Shown here in pieces: positions 30,676-41,759 of a stretch of 64,000 nucleotides of DNA. The stretch is from Eonycteris spelaea (taxonomy: Eukaryota; Chordata; Mammalia; Chiroptera; Pteropodidae). The translations under genes were made by a program, and so were the position numbers. A model generated the notes under the pieces. The model saw only the letters and a program-made list of their open reading frames with translations, made no database searches and was not told where the DNA came from. Every line of letters starts with the position of its first letter. Position 1 is the first letter of the stretch. Location: the NCBI GenBank assembly GCA_003508835.1, contig PUFA01000224.1, forward strand, positions 930,001 to 994,000, in the 5' to 3' direction.

Positions 30676-32639
30676 TCCTCCCTCCTCCTGGCCCACTTCC
30701 CACTTCCTGTGCTGCAGAGAGAGCAGCTCCTGAATTACGGCCTTGAACTGGAAATGAGGGTGAGTGGGAGTGACTCGGCTCTCCAGAAGAGCTCCGTTTC
30801 AGCGGGAAGTGACTCTGGCCTTGGACACGGGCTGCCTGGAATCCTGGCCCTCAGGTTGCTGGCAGCAACTTGAACATGCACCCTCTTCGGAGAGCTCTCC
30901 GGGGGCTGGATGGGCCTGTGTGAAGGGATCAGTGACACGGAGTCACTCCCCACAGCTCACACAGGAGTCCCTGACTGACGGAGATGCTGTCACCTCTCCC
31001 TGCAGGGGACGGAGCCCCAGGGGGCAGCTGTGTGCCGAAGGCTTTCCCCAGCTGTGTCACACTGGAAACCACTCCAGGGCTCAGCTTCTTCATCTTCAAA
31101 CAGAAGACATCACTGAATCCGGCCAGCCGTGCCTGGGTTACGGGGCGGCGGAGAACCACATTAAGCCCTGACCCCAGCAAGAGGAAGGAAATTTAAATCA
31201 ATGCCCATAAATGACTAAAACGTGTAAACAGCTCCCTTCTGTACAGGGTGGGAAGGACCAGGGTGGCTTTGGCGGGGGCAGGGGGGGTGCTGGAGGCGGA
31301 GGAGGCCCCCACTTCCCTGGGGAGGTGGTCCAGGAGACAGCATGCCACCTGCTCTGCTGGCCACCGCGGCAGGTGCCAGGTGACTGCCCACTAGCTCAGT
31401 GGCCCTCCAGGTCTAGGGGGCAGAAGGGGGTTTCAAACGTGGGAAAGTAGGAATTGTGGCCACCAGAAACGACACACTCCCTCCATGACCATGCGACACG
31501 CAGACCCAGCGTCACCAGCGCTCCCAGCTTTCAAGAGAAGCTGGAAGTCTGGACTTACATGTGAAATTTCCGTATTTTTAGAAGTGGGCAACTAGTTTCA
31601 ATAAAAGAGCAAAGTCACCTAACCACCTCGTCGTGGACCACACGGAACACATTCTCTGTGCTGTGACCGCAGGAAATGGCTCCCCGGGTACAAGGGGTGC
31701 CAGGAGTCCGTGGAGGGGGCGAGCAGCACCTTGCTGGGGGAGGGAACGCCTCAGCCAGGGAAGCCAGTGTGTGATGGAGGAAGTCAGCGGGGGGGGGATC
31801 AGGCTGCTCTGAAACCTTGCTGGAGAGGCTCCCCTGTGCCCCGCACCCCTCCCTGCCACCAGGGCCCTGTCTGTCTCCACAGGCCAGCAGCTGCGGCAGG
31901 ATGACTTGCAGGTTTTGCTGGCAAAGCATCCTCGGTCTGGCTGGGGCAGACGGCAGCTCCTCCAGCTGCTGTTCCCTTGCCCAGGCTGCCGGATCTGTGA
32001 GCAGGACTGTGGGACAGAGGTGGCATCCCACTTCCTGACCCCCCTGGGGACCCCGTCTGCAAAGTCCAGTGTGGCCTGGCCTGTCTCACTTCCCCCCACC
32101 CTTCACCTTCCCTCCCCTGCGCATGGATCTCCCTCCAGACTCAGCCTCCCAGCCATTCCCAGACTGGAGACTCAGTCGTCTCCCTGGGTGGATATTGGCT
32201 AATTGATTGGGCTTTTGTTGCTTCTGCTCCAAAGGCAGTCAGGAAAGTCTCCAGACAGCTCTTTGAAGAGGGACAATGACTAAGGTGGAATGGTTTCTAA
32301 TTGTCCTAAACCCTGCTTTCCTGGAAACAGAAGGGCCTCCTAACATACCGCCCCCCTCTGCTTTCACCCTGGGGCCCATGGAACCATCCAGAGAGGTGGG
32401 AATCCATCCAGCTTTCCTCACCTTGGGGTGGGGGGGGAGGAGGGGAGAGGCCTCCTCCCTAAGGGGCGGAGTCTCTATCCTTGCACTCTGTGACAACTGC
32501 ACAGGACCCTCTCTCCTCTCCTTCACTTAACAGAAATGTTTTCCTCTTTTTCAAATGTGAGATTAAGAAAGCCATTTCACAGTTAAAAAAACAGACTTGC
32601 AAGCAGAGGATCAGGCCGCTCTTAAGAAGGCTTTGTTGA
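30676..32639. other. GC-rich unique sequence with G-rich run at 31258-31310
   Basis: No gene is recognised; frames of 138-173 aa on the minus strand at 31578-32099 overlap plus-strand frames and lack domains. 31258-31310 has several GGG runs and is a G-quadruplex candidate. 31060-31130 faintly resembles a MIR core. Confidence 0.4.
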
Positions 32640-33000
32640 TTCTCCAAAATATTCCCAAGTGTTGATATAAATAATGACTGCTAAATTAAATGTTGCAAAA
32701 ATAAATGATTCAAGTACACTGTTCCTTTCACAAGCCTTTCTGAATCTGCAAACTTAAGCCTTACCGTGAAGTTTACCCTGCAAGTTTTTAACAAATTCTA
32801 CTGAAGACATTTCAGAACTCTCACCCCCAAATGAAGAGTTTTGATACAGAAGAGGGGTCGACTCGAAGCGCCCGATTTCCTCCTCATAGAACCATTTGTG
32901 TTAATGAAGTTAAGGTAAAAGCATTGCTGTTTTCCATTAAGTTGCACTGCTCTCCAAAGAAATCGAAATCAAATATTTAAATATAAAGACCCATTTCAAA
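32640..33000. other. Candidate conserved non-coding block
   Basis: AT-rich, non-repetitive, without CA/GA runs; contains 'gtgttgatataaataatgac' and 'tgtgttaatgaagttaagg'. The abrupt switch from GC-rich flanks is the main reason for selection. Confidence 0.35.
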
Positions 33001-34383
33001 ACACGGACATTACGAGAGGTAGGCTGGAACACCGCCTCCCCTGCTCGGCATGCGAACAGACCTGGGAACGTCACAGAACCTCGAAGCGCCAGTTTTCTTT
33101 AGGGAAAATGAGGTTAAAATAATAGTCCTGATGACTGTTCAGAGAGCCATGTGCTTGCAGTATGCACACCTTTCCCTTTGTTTATTGTACTTTCATAAAA
33201 CGTTGACTACACACACAGCTCACACCTACCTGCCAGGAATATTGGGAGGATCAAAGGGGCTGACAGACATGGCAATAGCCAGTGACCTCTAGATTGCCAA
33301 GCGTTAGATTAGGACGCCATTGTCACAGAGCAGGTGGCCCTGCACACCCACACCTGGCTGGCGACAGGCAGTGGGACAATGGCCAGAGAAGAGGCTGGAG
33401 GGAGACAGGTCTCACCTGCACGCGCTGTCGGCTTTGTCATTGTTGACTCATCTGCCTGGGAAGTGGGCACGATAATCATTGTGTCACATGCTAAGTGCCG
33501 ACGAGGCATGCTACCTCTGTAAACATGCCTGCCCACACCTCTCTTCTCCCCTTGCCCGTCCCACCCAAGCACCCAGAGGTTTAGTTCCTTCCCTGTGCTC
33601 CCGCCCCTCCTGCGCCCCGCCTGCTTATCCTGTGTGAGGTCACCTCTGGGCCAAACACCACCGAGCGCCGACTAGGACGAGGCACAGCAGAGCCTGCCTA
33701 GGGGGGCGGCCTCTGTCCCGACTCCAGGCCTTCTCAGGCTCCGGTCCCCCCATCTCTGTGCACAGATCACCCATGTTCCCTCTTTTACTCAATTCAGGGC
33801 CCTAAACTCCTCAAGCCTCAGTATCCTTGTGTGGAAAATAAAAACAAAGGAAATAAGATTCGAGATAACAGATTAATCAGAGATTCAGGCAGCGGGGCAA
33901 GGACAGAGGTAAGGGCCTTCGCTGTTGGAGCGTCTTTTCCTGGCTTCGAGCAGTGAAGTGATGCACCCAGGGTCGCAGAGACAGACATGGGGGCAGCCTG
34001 ACCCCAAGAGCATGCCTCACTCTCAGTCTGGCTGAAAGCGACCTGCGGGAGCAGGGGGGAAGCGGGAGGTTGGCGGGGCTGGACGCCCAGAATCTCCATC
34101 TTCCCCACCAACACCTGATCTAAGTGCAAGCAGAGGGCTCGCTATGAAACGCGGCTTATAGCAAGCCCCACACGCGCACCCACACCGAGCGGCCACCCCA
34201 GCCTGCTCCCTTCCCACAGCCTTGGCAGGAGCTGAGCCAACTCGCCAACTCGCCGCCAGCAGGGAGGGCGCGAGCGAGGGTGGAGCTGCGCCCATCTCTC
34301 AGGACCTGCTTTCCCAGTGCCGGTATATAGGTCACCCTTCCAATCCCCGGTGTGGTGACTCAGCCGCCGCTCCCCTCTGTCAC
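33001..34383. other. No firm feature; weak MIR at 33060-33160
   Basis: 'gggaacgtcacagaacctcg' with 'ttagggaaaatgaggttaaa' suggests a decayed sense MIR. Around 34165-34300 the sequence is CpG-enriched but short. No coding evidence. Confidence 0.35.
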
Positions 34384-34490
34384 AGCCTGATAAAGAACTT
34401 GAGCCATTAAGAAATGGAACAAATTACTAAATGGGCGGCACGAGAGAAATGCGGGATTAAATTAGTCCATTATTCATATATCATAAGTGA
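34384..34490. other. Short candidate conserved block
   Basis: AT-rich patch in GC-rich surroundings, with 'ggaacaaattactaaatggg' and 'gtccattattcatatatcat'. Texture only. Confidence 0.3.
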
Positions 34491-34779
34491 CTCTTCCTCT
34501 GCCTGATTCTTGTCTCTGTCTCTGTCTGCTGGACTTGAAACAGGAACAGCCTCCTAGGGTCAGGAGGGCGGAGGCTCAGAAGGCCCCATTCCTCATGAAT
34601 GGGGACCCCAGGGGTGGCTGCTGGGCCACAAGAGCTGGACTGGCCCAGGCATCTACTGGCGAGGGCTGCTCTCTGGGCGGCGAAATCTTGGAACCAAGTA
34701 GCAGGGCTTATAGGGCGGGTTGCCGTGCCCACCGGGCCCGGGCGTGGCTCTGCTACCTGAAGAGGTGGGTAAGGCTGAG

Positions 34780-35010
34780 AGCTGCAACGGGTGTGTCACC
34801 TGAGGGGTATGTCACCCACACTGAGCATGTCACCTCTGAAGGCCATGTCACCTTTGTGAGCCATATTATCCCTCAGGTGTGTGTTGTTACCCCTGTGGGG
34901 TGAGAGGTATGTCACTGCTTCAGAGCACATTGCAACTTCAGAATATGTCATTCTTGCTCCGTGACACACCTTCTGGGGGATGTCTCATCGTTGATGAGCG
35001 TGTCTTATGA
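34780..35010 (+). repeat. Degenerate minisatellite with atgtcac-type units
   Basis: The word 'tgtcac' or a close variant recurs about every 16-25 bp from 34790 to 34860 (gtgtgtcacctg, gtatgtcaccca, atgtcacctctg, atgtcacctttg). It then recurs in more decayed form to about 35005. Unit length varies, so it is an old or indel-rich array. It produces VTHTEHVT-like repetition in one frame at 34487-34903, which I do not regard as coding. Confidence 0.65.
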
Positions 35011-35287
35011 CTGAAAGTCTCTTGATGCCTTTCTGTCACAGCTGGAGACAGGACCAGCCTGGGTCTCTTCTGGGGTCTCTCCTGCTTGGAATAGAGCCAG
35101 GAAGGAGAGAGACCAGCCAACCCAGGGCCAAAGACTCCAGGATGTCTGTTCCCCATGCCCGGGAGAGCCCCTCCCTGCAGCTCTGCAAGCCTCCACCAAC
35201 GGAAGGAGGAAGGAGCCAGGGTGTGCCTCAGGGGGCCTGGGAGGAGAAGCCTGGGAGGAGGCCTGATTCGGCGGGGAAGGAGTGAAC

Positions 35288-35327
35288 CCTGGAGGGGGAG
35301 GGAGGGAGGGAGGAGAGAGAGGGAGAG
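35288..35327 (+). repeat. G-rich tract (G-quadruplex candidate)
   Basis: gggggag followed by three gggag units and a purine run. It directly adjoins the CTCF-like motif. Confidence 0.75.
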
Positions 35328-35348
35328 GTGCCGCCCCCTGCTGGCCAC
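35328..35348 (-). promoter_or_regulatory. Strong CTCF-like binding motif
   Basis: The reverse complement reads gtggccagcagggggcggca, which fits the CTCF core (CCAGCAGGGGGCGC-type) with one departure near the 3' end. Occupancy cannot be judged from sequence; the site is isolated, with a G-rich tract on one side. Confidence 0.6.
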
Positions 35349-35771
35349 GGCTGGGAACAGTGAAGCTGGAGGCGGGGGCTGGGAAATGATCAAACACGCA
35401 GGCTACTGAGAGGTTTAGCTTGATAACGCGCAACCCCTAGGCCACGGGTCCGGGATCCCCACACAAACAGTATTCTGGACCATCTGCAAGAGGGTGTTTT
35501 CCTAACCAGACTTACTGGGATTGTACAAATGGCTGGGGCTGCTCCCTAAGCCGCCCGACATCTTTTTTCGCACTCTAAAGGGCTGGCTGTGTTTGAAAGG
35601 TGAGAGGAGGCTGCAGCGGAGGAGCAGCGGGGAGGGGGAGGGGGAGCGAACAGCGCGGGGCGCACTGGTCCCTGCCAGTCAGAGGGCGGCACCGGTGCTT
35701 ACGTAACAGCGGTTAAGCGCTGTAACGCTGCGGCGCTGCCAAGGGCCTGCGGCTCTCCGAACCCAGCGACG
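35349..35771. other. No gene; CpG-enriched patch 35640-35765
   Basis: 35640-35765 carries dense CpG (gcgcgggg, gcggttaagcgc, gctgcggcgctg) with short near-palindromes. A tRNA B-box-like string at 35440-35456 was considered and dismissed. No ORF homology. Confidence 0.4.
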
Positions 35772-35862
35772 ACCCTGGGCTAGGTCACAGATGAGGAAAC
35801 TGAGGCCCAGTGAGTGACTGGTCCAAGCAGGTGGCTGAGCCGGGATTCTAATGCAGGTCTAA
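35772..35862 (-). repeat. MIR SINE fragment, antisense
   Basis: 'tcacagatgaggaaactgag' and 'ggctgagccgggattctaat' are canonical antisense MIR. Confidence 0.8.
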
Positions 35863-36339
35863 AGAAGTCCAAAGCTCAGGCTTTGTTCGCATCGCCATGC
35901 GACGTCTGAATTGGAGCCCACTCGGGAGACGGATGTGCTGTCTGTCTGTCATCTTATTACTGCAGCCGCAGCTGGCGGCCGTCTGTGGTGCCCTCCCGGT
36001 CTTGCCACACGGTCCTGGCAACGCTGACATTCTAACTGGGAGGAAGGTCAGATTTTTCCACATTCTCAGTATCCCAATTCATCTTGTCCACTTTGATTCT
36101 CAGATTTGATCCCTTCCCACCCCCATCTCTTGCCTAACTGTTCCCTGGGCGGAATTCCAGTCTTAGCCAAAAGGGCACCGTTCCTACTGAAGCCAGAAGT
36201 CAGAACCTCCTCCTGGCAGTCTTGCCCCGCTCCCCTGCAGCGGGCTCACAGGATCCGCCTGCGGCCAGACAGGCAGATCCAGTGCCCCCCCATCACTGAG
36301 GCTCGCTGGACCTGGCGAGCCATCTGACTTGACACTGAT
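35863..36339. other. No feature recognised
   Basis: Non-repetitive sequence; nothing identifiable. Confidence 0.4.
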
Positions 36340-36660
36340 CTCTATCTACAGCTTTGCAAATCGTTGCCTTAGTTCCCTTCCTTTGAATGCATTACAAAGT
36401 TAAAGGGAGAGAAAGAAGTCTTTTAAGAATCCCCCAGCTATCTTAATTAACATGCAGAACGTTTTTCTGGCAGTGCACAGGCTGTGATAAAACGGGAAGC
36501 TTCTTAACACAACATATATTTAATCTGTGGCATTCATTTCCACATGAAATTCAATCAGATATTTTAAGGGCGTTAACAAGGGCTCTCAGATCGAACTGTG
36601 AAAAAAAACGCAGGTGTGACAAATACAGTCAGGCTACTGAGTGAGGTGTTTTATCAAATG
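36340..36660. other. Candidate conserved non-coding block
   Basis: AT-rich and non-repetitive: 'tcttaattaacatgcagaac', 'gtgcacaggctgtgataaaa', 'catgaaattcaatcagatat'. TAATTA-type cores and smooth composition fit a developmental enhancer. Inference from texture only. Confidence 0.4.
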
Positions 36661-36829
36661 ATAAAGATGTAGGGTGGGGTGGGGTTGAAGGACAAACCTT
36701 AATTCTAATTCTGTACATTGTCAAAGAGAGTAAGAGAATTTATTGGACAATGCCCCAGCAATCTAATGACCCATTGCCTCTGAAAAATCAATAAGACTTG
36801 CTCATTTGTTCTGTTTCTCTGGGAACACT

Positions 36830-37150
36830 AATTCGAGCCTGCTATGTGTCAGGCACAGGGGGGAGGCAGTGACTGAGGAATAATGCAGTTCAGGTCTCTG
36901 ACCCCCTGCAACTCACATTCTAATAGGGAGAGACAGACAATAAGCAGGCAAACAAACGAAAATAGCAATTTCCAACTGGGCTGAGAAACAGGTAAGGCAT
37001 CTGGGAAGTCTTATTTGAGGCCAGACCTGAATCATGAGGAAGGGCCTGCCCTGCAAAGAGGGAACAGCCTGTGCCCTGAGGATAGAGGCCCCGCGTGTGG
37101 GGAGACAGAAGGCGTCAGGGAGCGCTGAGGACCAGCGTTTGGTTGGAAGT
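36830..37150 (-). mobile_element. L2 LINE 3' end, antisense
   Basis: 'cctgctatgtgtcaggcaca', 'ctcacattctaatagggaga', 'gacagacaataagcaggcaa' and 'agagggaacagcctgtgccc' are antisense L2 in order. Confidence 0.65.
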
Positions 37151-37319
37151 AAGCCTTCCAACGTGAGCTTTCTGTTTTCCGATGAAGGGTTTTGTCTGCT
37201 ACAAATCCATGGGAAAAGGATGGTTAGGTCGGCTGTTGGTGTGAGGGAAATAGCTCGCTATGGAGAGAAATATCAAGCTGCATCCCAAATGAGGACGCTT
37301 GACTGATCCCAGTCCTCAC

Positions 37320-38020
37320 TCGGTGTGAACGACAGCAGAAATAAGACAGTAACAAGTGGCATACCTTTGTGTTGCTGAGAGATGAGGAAGGGTGTCGAAA
37401 CATAATCCAAAACACATACCCTTCAGATGATAATTGCATGAACGTAACACCAAAATTAAGGATTTTGTTCTCCAAAAACCCCCACTTTAGACAAAGCTAA
37501 CAGCTAGCGAAGACCTGGAGAAGATTCTGCATTGCCTAAAATGAAGGGATTAATATTTAGAATAAGGGTTGGCAAAGTACAGCCCACAGGGCCAAATCCG
37601 GCTGGTTGCCTGTTTTTACAAACGAAGTTTTATTGGCATACAGCCACACCCATTTGTTTATGCATCGTCCATGGCTGTCTTTGTGAGCATAATCTGAGTT
37701 GAGTAGTTGTGACACACTGTATAATCCTCAAAGCCTGCCCCATTTAATATCACGTCCTTTACAGAAAAAGTTTGTTGACCCATAATCTAGAGTATATAGG
37801 GAATGGGCAGGAAATACGCCAGAAAAATGCCAAGTCTTTAAATAGATAATTCACTGGAGAGAAAAGGGACTCGCTACACACAATGAAATGAAGATCCTCA
37901 TAAGAATTTAAGAGTTCAAATTAAAACAATAATGAGATTAGAAAGGTAGGTAATACCATGTGCTGCTGATGATGGGCAAAAACGAGAATCTTCAGGCTAT
38001 TGGGTAAGAGGTAAAATCAT
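37320..38020 (+). mobile_element. LINE-1 ORF2 3' end, split by a hAT element
   Basis: 'attaaggattttgttctcca', 'gcgaagacctggagaagatt', then after the insertion 'aagagttcaaattaaaacaa' and 'aatgagattagaaaggtagg' match the 3' end of L1 ORF2. The L1 was therefore in place before the DNA transposon. Confidence 0.65.
37568..37797 (+). mobile_element. Non-autonomous hAT-type DNA transposon, copy 2, nested in L1
   Basis: 'agggttggcaaagtacagcc', 'acgaagttttattggcatac', 'cagccacacccatttg' and 'acagaaaaagtttgttgacc' span the element end to end. Possible 8-bp target duplication ttagaata/ctagagta (6 of 8 match). Same family as 21850 and 56265. Confidence 0.78.
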
Positions 38021-39429
38021 ATGACCATTCTGCAGAGCTTCCTGGCTGTATCTGATTAAGCAACTTGAAGTAGTAGTTACTGAACCTGAGAAGGAGTCCC
38101 AGGAAAGGCACCTGTGCCCCACCTCCACCCCCAGCCACTGGACAGCGATGCTGTGTGTGAACACTGATGCTGTCCACCCTGCATGAAGCTGTCCCCTCCC
38201 TCATTTCTAAGAGAACCCTGATGAGTTGTCCACATGCTTCCATAAACAGCCCGAGTATTGGGGAGGGAGGCAGGCCCCAGCCCCAGCTACAGGGCTCAGC
38301 CAGATTGCCTCAGCAATGGAAACAGGGCCAAATTCAGGCCATTGAGATTCAAAGCAAGGTTTGTCAACAGATTTGGGGGAAGTTGTTCCTTACTCTGCTG
38401 AAAGAGCTTCCGGAATCAGTTCTGTCTCTCCCTTTCCTTGGGCGTGCTGTAGCATTCTGGGCCTTCCGTCTGCTTGGACAGAAGATGATGCAAACACCTG
38501 GAAGGGGGTAAAGGTGAAAAGAACCCCAAGAATCAGAGCTGGAACTTAGACTGGGCCAACACGAAAGTCCACCCATCCTCTGGGCCTCTAGTGCAGCCAT
38601 CCAGAAATTATTTAGGCTGGTTTGTGTCTGCTTTTTCTTACTTGCAGCTCAAGGCCTCTTAACCCATTAGAAACTACTGAGAGCTGCAGGGATTAGAGAG
38701 GTGAGGGGCTCTTGCTTCCGAGTGGGGGTTGGAAGGAGCAAGCCTCAGAGAAAGCCCCTCCTACAGACCACCACACATGCGCCAGCCTGGTAAGGGAGAC
38801 ACAGGAGAGATGGCATGGCTGTGGCTGCCCTGGAAAGGAGGCCTGACCCAGGTGAGGCATCTTCCATTGGCCACGGGGCAATTCTTGAGAGGGGGGCAGC
38901 TATGAACTCTCTATTCCAAAGCTCAAGCACCTGGGCCTGGACAGGTGCTGGTGGGGCACCAGTGGCAGCCAGTGTAGTCGGTTACAGTCAAAATATCCCC
39001 AGTTCTCTCTTGAGAAGGTACTGAAGGAAGTGACGAGAGAAACCTGTGCCAAAGCCTAGACGAGGAGAAACATAGCAGCAGATCAGGGAAGGGCTGTAGG
39101 CCATGGGAGGACAAGGGAAGTCACGGCAGATGCAAAATCAATATGCACGGTCACATCAGGTGAGTGTCATCCTAGGGATACCAGTGTGGACAGACGACAG
39201 TCAAGAACCAGGTGGCCCCTGCACCACCACCAAGACCTGGACGCCACATGCCATCACCCCTGGCACTCTCCCCAAGCACAAGGGGAAGAGGAAAAGCCCT
39301 GAATTGACTAAGTGTTTGACCACCAGGCAGAACGGGACTCCAGGACAGATATGGGAAACACTTAAAGTTGTTACATTGGTTCGCCTCCTCAATTTGCAAC
39401 CACCGCATGTGCTCCCTCTAAAACATAAA
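38021..39429. other. No firm feature; possible third copy of the unidentified repeat at 38320-38520
   Basis: 'ccattgagattcaaagcaag' and 'aagagcttccggaatcagtt' resemble the middle of the repeat seen at 3020-3455, weakly. The rest is unassigned. Confidence 0.3.
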
Positions 39430-39610
39430 GAACGTCATTAACAGGAAAACACCATTAGCAAGTTCATTAATCATGGTCATTTTCACACTTCCATGATCAG
39501 CTACAATGCTGGTGTTTAACGAAGGCCTCCCTATTTAATTACAGTGTTTCTCAATTAACAGTTCACCCCCTACCCTGGGCCTGCCTGGGCTTTCAGTTAA
39601 AGATAAAGAG
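39430..39610. other. Candidate conserved non-coding block
   Basis: 'gcaagttcattaatcatggt' and 'tttaattacagtgtttctca' (homeobox-like TAAT cores) in non-repetitive AT-rich sequence. Confidence 0.35.
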
Positions 39611-39799
39611 CTTGAATTTCACAAATGTTCTTTGTAGGGGTTCCCCCCTTACTTGGGCAAAGGGCCATGTCTGGTGTTACTAGGACAATCACTTGTGGTT
39701 GAGTGAACAGGGCCATTATCAACGATGGTGCTAAGGACTTGGCCTTATCTATGAACGCCGGGGTGATGAACAGCATCAGTGATTTCCAGGTGCCTCACA

Positions 39800-39985
39800 G
39801 GGCAGCTGGGTGACCCTAGAAAACCCCTTCCCTTAACCTCAATCTTCTCATTTGTACAGTGGGGATAATACAGTGGGGATAAGGAGCCTCCCCCGAAATC
39901 TTAAACGACACCATGCATGTAAAGTGGCCAGGAAAGGGCTTGGCACATAGCACTCAATTAATAGCAGGACTTAATATGTGTTAAA
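39800..39985 (+). repeat. MIR SINE, good copy
   Basis: 'cagctgggtgaccctagaaa', 'cttctcatttgtacagtggg', 'gataatacagtggggataag' (a 13-bp internal duplication at 39858-39883) and 'cttggcacatagcactcaat'. Confidence 0.75.
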
Positions 39986-39994
39986 TATTTTTAA

Positions 39995-40745
39995 AATGTC
40001 CTAATGCATCCAGACCAAAAAAGTACACATACTATAATTGTATAGCTTGATGAATTTCCCCAAACAGGACAGACCGATGAACCAGCACCCAGATCACAAA
40101 AGAGAACATCACCAGGGCCCCAGAGGCCCCTTCTCCTGTCCCTTCTCTCAGTACTGTCCCCATAATGGCAACTCCTCTCCTGGCTTCTGATAGCATAGGC
40201 TGCTTTCGCCTGGGTTTGTATTTATATGAATGGACTCAGACTGTGTGTGTCTGGCTTCCTTCACTCAACATGTCCGTGCCATTCACTCATGCTGCATGTA
40301 GTTGTACTTCATTTATGTTCATTGTCTTATACAGTTTCGTTTTGTAAATATATCCGGATTTATTTATCCATTCTTCGCTTTCACGGACTTTGAGGATGTT
40401 TTAAGTTCAAGGTGATTATAAATAAAGTTGCTATGAATATTCTGCCAAAGCCTCTTTATTTAAACTTTTTAGTTTGGGATAACTGACAACATGCAGTTGT
40501 AAGAAATAAGAGAGACCTGCTGTAACTTTTACCCAGGTTCCCTCAATTATAACATTTTGCAAAACTATAGTGCGATGTCACCTCCAGGATCGTGACATTG
40601 ATACAATCCACACGTATTGTTTAAATCTCTCCAGTTTTACTTGTACTCAATTGTGTGTGTGTGTGTGTGTGCGCGCTGCATTCTTTACATTGTTATCACA
40701 TGTGTAAGTTCATGTATCCACACCCACCGCCGCTGAGACACTGAA
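39995..40745 (-). mobile_element. L1 3' UTR, antisense (probably two successive pieces)
   Basis: First piece to about 40440: 'gtgtctggcttccttcactc', 'ggatttatttatccattctt', 'gattataaataaagttgcta'. Second piece: 'acatgcagttgtaagaaata', 'acattttgcaaaactatagt', 'acattgatacaatccacacg', 'ctgaacagttccatcacc'. Both are antisense old L1 3' ends. Confidence 0.7.
40652..40676 (+). repeat. (GT)n ending in GCGCGC
   Basis: About 25 bp of alternating purine-pyrimidine sequence inside the antisense L1; the GCGCGC end strengthens its Z-DNA potential. Confidence 0.9.
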
Positions 40746-40769
40746 CAGTTCCATCACCAACAGCAGTGA

Positions 40770-40952
40770 GGAGCATGAGCAACCTGAAGGTGAATGACAG
40801 GTCGACTGCAGTGTGGTGAGACACCCTGAGGCAGAACCACACGACCACGGCCCCGGGACTCCCGACTCTCAGAAACTGTGCTGATCAGGTTTTGTTGATT
40901 TAAGCTGCTAAGTATTGAAGTAATTTGTTATATAGAAATCGACTAATACGGA
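40770..40952 (+). mobile_element. LTR 3'-end remnant (MaLR/ERVL style)
   Basis: 'actctcagaaactgtgctga', 'gttttgttgatttaagctgc' and 'aagtaatttgttatatagaa' plus a 'gactaatac' end are the familiar tail of MLT-type LTRs. Confidence 0.55.
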
Positions 40953-41759
40953 TGCCTCTATCAGACCCTGGTTCAAAATACAGATCTCTGAGCCTCGCCC
41001 CAGACCGAGAATCTGCCTTTCAAACTCCCACAGGCAAGTCGGACTCATGTTCTTTGTTTGAATCACCGCTTCGCCACTCACTTCAGGCAATTTTCTCTTT
41101 TTCCCTTGGTTCCACACTAAAATGTGGGCATGACCATGTGAGTTTTTGTTTTTGTTTCCTTCGTTTCTTGTTTAATCTCTGGGCTAGGGCGATACACACG
41201 CAGCGCATCCCGGTGCCCTGGCCCCTCGCCATTTCCGCGCATGCCTGTGAGCGGAGGCGGACTACAAGCACCTGCAGTGCTTTGCCTGAGACCTTTCTCT
41301 CCCTGCCAGAGCCCACGTGGCCGCCTGCCCTCCACAACCAACGACTGAGTCATCCCACCCTTGCCTCTGACTCAGAGCGGCAGGTTCTACATGACTCCCA
41401 GAAGTCTCCAGCAGAATGGAATTCCACTCACTCGTTGGTACCCTGCTGGAGAGCACGCCATTTACCGGCTGCCTCCCCTCCCCTGGACCACAGCCCCTCT
41501 CCCCTGCAGGCATTGCCTTCACTGCCCAAATACACGACTTACACCGATACCCTGTCTCAGAGACTGCTGGAGGAATCAAACTAAGATTAAGTACCTCACA
41601 CAGTGTTGGCACATCGTATGTGCTCAGCTCATGTGTTCGACTGGATTTTCTAAATTGCACGTCTGGTTGGTGAAGGACACGAGAAAATTACTAGGCTAAT
41701 GACAAACCGAGAAGGTATGTGCGGTGTCTAAAATCCAAGGATGCCTATCCAGACTCTCA
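40953..41759. other. No firm feature; MER5A-like hint 40955-41030, MIR tail 41575-41645
   Basis: 40955-41030 ('cagatctctgagcctcgccc') is faintly MER5A-like. 41575-41645 ('acacagtgttggcacatcgt') is an MIR/L2 tail. The 219-aa frame at 40925-41584 begins inside an LTR remnant and has no domain, so it is not called. Confidence 0.35.

Noticed and set aside
31578..32099. 173-aa minus-strand frame and its overlapping partners
   Set aside because: Low-information composition, three overlapping frames on both strands, and no splice or domain evidence.
35405..35470. tRNA-like string with a B-box resemblance (ggtccgggatcc)
   Set aside because: No A box at the right distance, no cloverleaf, no poly(A) or target duplications; chance resemblance is likely.
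40925..41584. 219-aa open frame on the plus strand
   Set aside because: It begins inside an LTR-type remnant and runs through MER5A-like and MIR-like sequence; the product has no recognisable fold.
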